Of a DNA stretch of 64,000 bases, positions 58,324 through 64,000 are shown piece by piece. The DNA is from Nissolia schottii. Its lineage: Eukaryota > Streptophyta > Magnoliopsida > Fabales > Fabaceae. Position numbers and translations under genes: made by a program. Under the pieces are notes generated by a model. The model saw nothing but the letters and a program-made list of their open reading frames with translations. It was not told the origin of the DNA and ran no database searches. The stretch is taken from contig QANU01011207.1 of NCBI GenBank assembly GCA_003254905.1, forward strand, positions 1,135,278-1,199,277. The letters are read 5' to 3'. Within the stretch, counting starts at the first letter, position 1; each line of letters begins with the position of its first letter.

Positions 58324-60990
58324 CATAAATTGCATACAACATGTTTACATATAAGTCTTCCTTCAGGGAATAAACTAAAGTAAAAAATAGTTTACAAAAA
58401 CTATTAATAAGTGACAGAATTAAGAAAAAATATTATGTTATTATCTTATTTTAAATTCAGAAATAAATTTTATAATAAAAAATTATAAGATTTTTTAGTT
58501 GAGCAGTTAAATCTCAAAGTCACTCAACTACACTGTGTTCATGTTAAGATTTATGGACATTCTTATCGTTAATCTTGTCTTGATATACTTGGCAGACATC
58601 AATCACTTGAACTAACAATGTGTGAATCACACAACTCGTAATCTGATGTGTTAATCACTAATAAATTCCTTGTGGTAAAAAAAATAAAAATGACACGCAA
58701 CTTACAGCATTAGCAAGAAAAATCCCTTGTAATGATCTCAAAACAAAAACCCCCTCACGTTTCTCTAATTCTTTTATACTAATTAATTAGTAGTTCAACT
58801 AATTAATAAAAATACAACCAATGTATGAATGAATGGGTAAATTGCCTCAGATAAAAAAGAAAACAAATAAATAAAGACAACATATATATAATTCTAGTTG
58901 CATACATTGCATCAATACATTTTAAAACCAAAATTATGTCTAAATCACAAAGACAAGGTTAATTAAAAAAGAGAGAGAAGACATAAGAGATTGAAAAGAG
59001 GGGGAAGGGTTTAGAAGGGGTTAGTGCTATACATTCCAAATATTATATATAATAATGCATTTCACAGATGCCCATCTTGCTCATCATGGTGCATCTACTT
59101 TGACTTGTGTATGCCCTACAATTTTGTCCATTCTGATGAGAGAAAAAAAAAATGCTGTCTATTTGCGTGTTAAAGGTATGACCCACAATATATGCTTCCG
59201 TATATAATCCTAAAACGTTATATTAAATATGCTATGAATCATATAATAAAATAGTGAGTGAACTCTAAATATAAAAATCAAAATGTATTTAAAATGAGTA
59301 TATTTAATATAACGTACTAAGATTTCAGAAAATTGCGGGCCCACGACAATGTATTGATTGCCATGCATTTACCACCTACGGATATAGGAATAAATATTCT
59401 GTTACAGAGCTACAGTTTGAGAGACGTAAACGCTCCCAGTTGCAGTTGCAGTAGTAGTACTCTCACTCTCTCACATTCATGTTGTTGACACATGCAACGC
59501 TAAAAAAGTCTACGGATCCCTACATAAATATTCAATAATTCTCAATTCTCATGTATAGAGGCAAAGCCCCTCATTCATCATCTCCAGTGTGTGTAATTAC
59601 AACCTTATCCGTTGTACTTATATTAAGGCCAGGGAATTAACCAATTGAGTTATATATTAATTTTAGTTATTATGTAATCTTAGGGTAAAAATGTTTTATA
59701 GTTGTAATTATGCATTGTTATGTTATTATATTAGTAAAAATGATTGAGTCTCTTATTTATTTATTTTAAAATTTTTATTTACAATACATGACTGGATCTT
59801 GATATAAAATTATAAATCCTAAATTCTTTTATACTTACACCGAAATTTAACTCTAATGCATACTGTGGTTAGTAATATATATTTATATTTTTAATTCTAT
59901 TAAAGTTTTCTGTCAAATTATGCTTCATTTAAAATAGGAAGCCTTCCTCTTTTCGTAAATATATTTTCCCCGAACTCAAATTTTAATATTATAAAATTTG
60001 AAACTCCTAATAATTATTATTATTTCATAATTTTTTATATTATGGATTTATTTATATATATATATATATATTTAACCACGATATAAAATTTAAAATAATT
60101 TCATTGACTTTGATAAAAAAAAATTCCATTTTCAATATTATATATAAACTAGCTATATAAATCTGTTAGTAGTAATGAACTAGGTTTCTCCTTTTTGGGT
60201 GCTGAACTAGGTTTTTCTTAAGAAAAATCTCGGAATCTGATACAATTTAGTTTTTTATTTAATCTGGTAAATTCATTTGAAGCAATTTATTTATCACTCT
60301 GGATGCTTGTGCCAGACACGTGGTAAGCAACAGTTTCTGTGCTACTTAATTAGACAAACTTAAATGTTAAATTTAAAGTGCGATTGCAGGTGATTCAAAT
60401 TAAATTATACTACTACTGAATCGGAACGAGTAATAATAATTAGGAAGAAAAAGACATTTATATAACTCGGAAGCAAATTTTTAATGAAAATTTAAATAAT
60501 CAAGTTGAAAGACACCATGGAATTGGAATCTTATCATTGAATAACAATCACAGGAAAAGAGTGATGAAAAAAAAATAAATAAATGTGTGTGAACAATTGA
60601 CTTAAATATCAGTTCTTCTGAGCTGCAATTATGTGAACAATTCCACGGATTAAAAGATACTAATATTTATTTTAATGCGTATCATTTAGTTTTTGAGATG
60701 CATGTGCTGTTTTGGTTGGACCAGATGAAAGTGCTTTCATCTGAAAAGTCGATGGTCCATGACATGGGAGGTTCTCAAATTATTCAGCTTTGGTTTTCAA
60801 AGAGGCCCTTTCATTGTTTTTCAGTTTATTTTTAAATATACCGAATTCAAGTGAATTTGACAATTATTTTTTTAAAGTTTAGAGTTTCTGTAAATCAAAA
60901 AAATTAATACTCAAAATACTTTATTTCATAGTGATTCGATTCGACTTCAGTCAAATTGCATAAAACTTAATCAAATAGTTATGATTTTGA

Positions 60991-61016
60991 TATATATATA
61001 TATATATATATATNTA
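60991..61016. repeat. (TA)n run with an ambiguous base
   Basis: About twelve TA units, with the base at 61014 given as N; the uncertainty probably reflects slippage in the repeat. Confidence 0.85.
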
Positions 61017-63489
61017 TTGTGTAGGCCTAAAACTTTTTGAACCACCTAAAAAATTAAGCGGCAAAAGAAAATATTTTTTGTTATGCGAATGCCGTCCACC
61101 AACTACCTACTTTTCTAATTTCTTTTTATTTTAATACGTTCAAGAAAAGAGAAAGTGATCACATTTTGAATTTAGAGCAATATAAGTTGACCTCAGAGAA
61201 TACTTACCAAAAATGGAATTTGTTTTATTTATACAATTGAGTCAACTCTCATTGAGTACATTTTGCACTATTTGTTTTATTTTATTTATTTCTAATGATT
61301 TTTTTTATTTGAACAATGATAGATATATTTATTAACATATGATTAGTTCGAATGGTAAGGGATATTCAATCTTTAACTAGTGATCTTGAATTTGAGTCTC
61401 AGAAACAACACAATTTATGTTTGGAGAGATTGTCCTTCAATGGGTAAAGCTCAATTGAATTTCGATGTTAAAAACTCAAAAAAAAAGTTAGATATATTAA
61501 TATTTTTCATGACATGTTTTATATAGTAAAAACTAATAAAATAAGTATGAAACAAGGTAAATTTGTACCGTGAGTGTAATTATGTGTGGAATTGATATTG
61601 TTGGTCTTAAGTTTATAAAATAAATGTTTATAATCAATATAAATATACTATATTAGAGGAAAATCAAGTTTTGTGCTAATTAATTAGATCAAGCTCCTGA
61701 TCAAAGAAAAATATGAGTAAAGGGTTCCCCCTGTGTGCTATATATACTTTTTTTTTCTACCCAAATTAATAGTTGACATTTATACAATTGTATACACTAT
61801 TCGTATTAGATGATTCACATATATTAATTGTTGATTTAATTATCTATATATAAATAAAGATGATTCATACCGAGAATCACTTCGTTCCAAAAAATGCTAT
61901 AGTTATGCTTTAATTTCTCTATCGGTTCTGGCAACCAAAACCACGAGGTGGAAAGTTAACCAAATTATAAAATAAGAAAAAAAGGAAGCTAAGTAGGAGA
62001 GCTTATTGTCAGTCAATAATGCTAATCTTATNTGAGAGAAACAGATGCAAACCCAGGTGAATTTAAATTACAAATGACCAGTTTTTAATTAATAATGTCA
62101 GGTTAGGCTGTGATACTAGAAGGAAGTAGCTAGGTGGAAGCCTGGCACAAGCAGCATATGCTAAAAGTCATTTTTTTTAAACTTAAACAATTGTTTCAAA
62201 ATAATCCTTTTCTCTTCATCATTACTCTTGGTTGGGAAGAAATCATTCTTGTCAAAGTAAAAAATAAAAAATAAAAAACCCGTGAAAAGTTCCAATTAAA
62301 CAAGTGGAGGCATGAGTAGTTCTTCTTATAAACCTCTTAATTATTAGCTTAAACTACTTGTGTTAAGTGGAGTGTTCATGATAGGTTGACACAAATTATG
62401 ATCTTATTATTACAACTTAAATATATAATACAGGTGATAGCTTCAGAACGAATTAATGTATAGTAGATAACTTAAGTTTATAAAAGAATTAGCCTATTAG
62501 AGACTTAATTATGTACTAACGAGCTTGACAGACACAAAATATTAATAAGTAATTGATAAATGAGATGATTTATTTATTTTCTAAAAAAAATTGAATGTAA
62601 GGAGGGATGTGGTGTAACTGTTCGATGTGCTTTGAAAAGGTAATTATTTAACTATTATTTATAGATGATGAAATGACAGAATTGCCTGTAAGAGATAAGT
62701 TGTAGTTTGTATATATGGTATATTTGGTAGTTGATGATTGTCATCAAAAGCAATTGAAACTTTTTGACAACTTTACGTAAAGATTAAAATAATTTAAGCA
62801 CTACATTAAGCTCTTTGAAAAATTATTTGACCAATATGTAGACTTCAGAAAATGAAAGGGCATGGATTATGGTTTAGAAGCTCCCTATTGCTGGGTACGA
62901 GCTAAGTAATTGCTATTAGGTCAAAGCTACCGCTTATACATCCATATATACAACTCAATTTTCTACTTAGTTAGTGGCAATATAATTGTATCTTTTCATT
63001 TGGGCTTTTTTTAAGGTATAATGTCGTCCCCTAACCAATTAGCAATCTTTCTCAAGCATGTATTTCGCCATTTTACTACTTTCCAAGAAATGGATTTGTG
63101 ACTCTAACATCACTTATTGAATGTTTACGAAGCACTAGGTGGGTTGTAATCTATAAAACTAACATAATAATATCATGATTTTAGCTTAAGTTGGTGGTAA
63201 GATTTATCACTAGTTTAAACTTTTATTTGAAATGTCATTTTATCAATTATAGCACAATTCCACTTAATTAATGCTCCTGAAATACTTTGCTACTCATTAA
63301 AAAAATATATAAAATCATTTAATTAACTTTAGCCATCAACTTAAACTTTCAAAAGATATGATTTTTTATCGCTAGAAAGATACTGCTTAAACTTTTTAAG
63401 CAAAACCTTTGAATTTAAGCTACACCACTTTTTTTTCTAGTCAATTTATGTCTCTTTATCTAAGAAGTGGCCACTTTATGAGACTATCG

Positions 63490-63640
63490 TATCCTCGTGT
63501 CTGGTGGACATTAATACACGAAGACACTTGTTCGACACACATGTCACACGTGTTTGAAAGTGTCCAAATAAAAATAATAATAATTAGTCATGTCCGAGCT
63601 ATATCCAAACATTTTTTAGCCGTGTCTGTAACACCCTAGC
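63490..63640. repeat. Diverged dispersed repeat, GTGTC/GACAC-rich
   Basis: This is the inverted counterpart of the repeat at 1548-1705, with GACACTTGTTCGACACACAT and related words. Confidence 0.35.
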
Positions 63641-64000
63641 TAACTGCATACTCTCGAGTAGTACGCAATGCTCACTAGGTTGTTCTTCACTTGGTGGGAA
63701 TACTCATAGTCCCTTATTATTTTTTTTTTGAAAATACTAGATTAAGGAAAATATGGACCAATTTAAAACTTTTCTGCTGAATGCTTATTTAAGAAATATG
63801 AGCCATGTGTGAACCATAGTATATATAAGACGAACGATAGAGCTTGAGGCTTACAACCAATAGTCATTCATAGCATAAATATTTACATAAGCAAGTACCT
63901 GGTCCTTCATAGATAAGTACAACCAATCATATAATATTATAATAAAGTTACATATACATGTTATAGTCATCCATATACATCACAAAGGTTCGGCTAGCGT

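Larger units (their letters stand above)
55819..64000. other. AT-rich gene-free right end
   Basis: The first 600 bases are the GT-2 3' untranslated and downstream region (GT-rich, then a GA tract at 56180-56211). Beyond this I see only simple repeats, a GTGTC-rich dispersed repeat at 63490-63640 and short unrecognised frames. Ambiguous bases lie at 61014 (inside a TA run) and 62032. Confidence 0.55.

Noticed and set aside
63409..63639. 76-codon plus-strand frame near the right end
   Set aside because: It overlaps the dispersed GTGTC-rich repeat and has no coding signature.
1..64000. CRISPR arrays, bacterial operons, ribosomal RNA, plasmid origins
   Set aside because: The window is plant nuclear DNA; no regularly spaced repeat-spacer units, rRNA or tRNA signatures were recognised by eye. 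A tRNA scan was not possible here.

Overview
This is a nuclear chromosome segment from a eudicot plant. The evidence is an AT-rich background, genes split by many short introns with consensus plant splice sites, plant-specific families (trihelix factors, VTL-type iron transporters), and plant transposons (CACTA, hAT, Tourist and Stowaway MITEs, Ty1/copia, an SINE tail). A legume is plausible but I cannot fix the species. Two ambiguous bases (61014, 62032) show it is an assembly product.

Seven protein genes are supported, and the exon joins were checked by reading frame. (1) VTL-type vacuolar iron transporter, 6210-6893 (+), one exon. (2) MINDY-3-like deubiquitinase, 8730-14612 (-), seven coding exons, 630 aa. 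(3) Cytosolic fructose-1,6-bisphosphatase, 17255-20392 (+), twelve exons, 342 aa, with one GC-AG intron. (4) LSM3, 21235-22691 (-), three exons, 98 aa. (5) TFIIH helicase XPD/UVH6, 23888-28826 (-), twelve exons, 758 aa. (6) A single-domain trihelix factor, 33305-34636 (+), 443 aa. (7) A two-domain GT-2-type trihelix factor, 53041-55818 (+), two exons, 648 aa. The first five form a compact block from about 6 to 29 kb. The two trihelix genes are about 18 kb apart, separated by repeat-rich DNA. From 55.8 kb to the end I see no gene.

The genes are mostly housekeeping (RNA decay and splicing, DNA repair and transcription, sucrose synthesis, ubiquitin removal) and do not form a pathway. What ties them together is ancestry. 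From memory, their Arabidopsis relatives lie in small clusters (At1g21140/21190/21200, At1g76800/76860/76870/76880/76890, At1g43670/43690), so this window looks like a less fractionated ancestral order.

The mobile DNA is the most unusual part. A complete 2.8-kb non-autonomous CACTA element (47337-50143, TTA target duplication) carries one intact exon of an endo-beta-mannanase gene with both splice sites. A 232-bp relative with almost the same terminal repeat lies at 36009-36240. Introns hold a hAT element with an 8-bp duplication and a nested SINE tail, a Tourist-like MITE with TAA duplications, and two foldback MITEs. The 28.8-33.3 kb gap holds a decayed copia reverse transcriptase fragment and a 250-bp-period tandem array. 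A possible microRNA-type hairpin (40271-40380) and a possible small spliced transcript (41742-42407) are the main unexplained signals.
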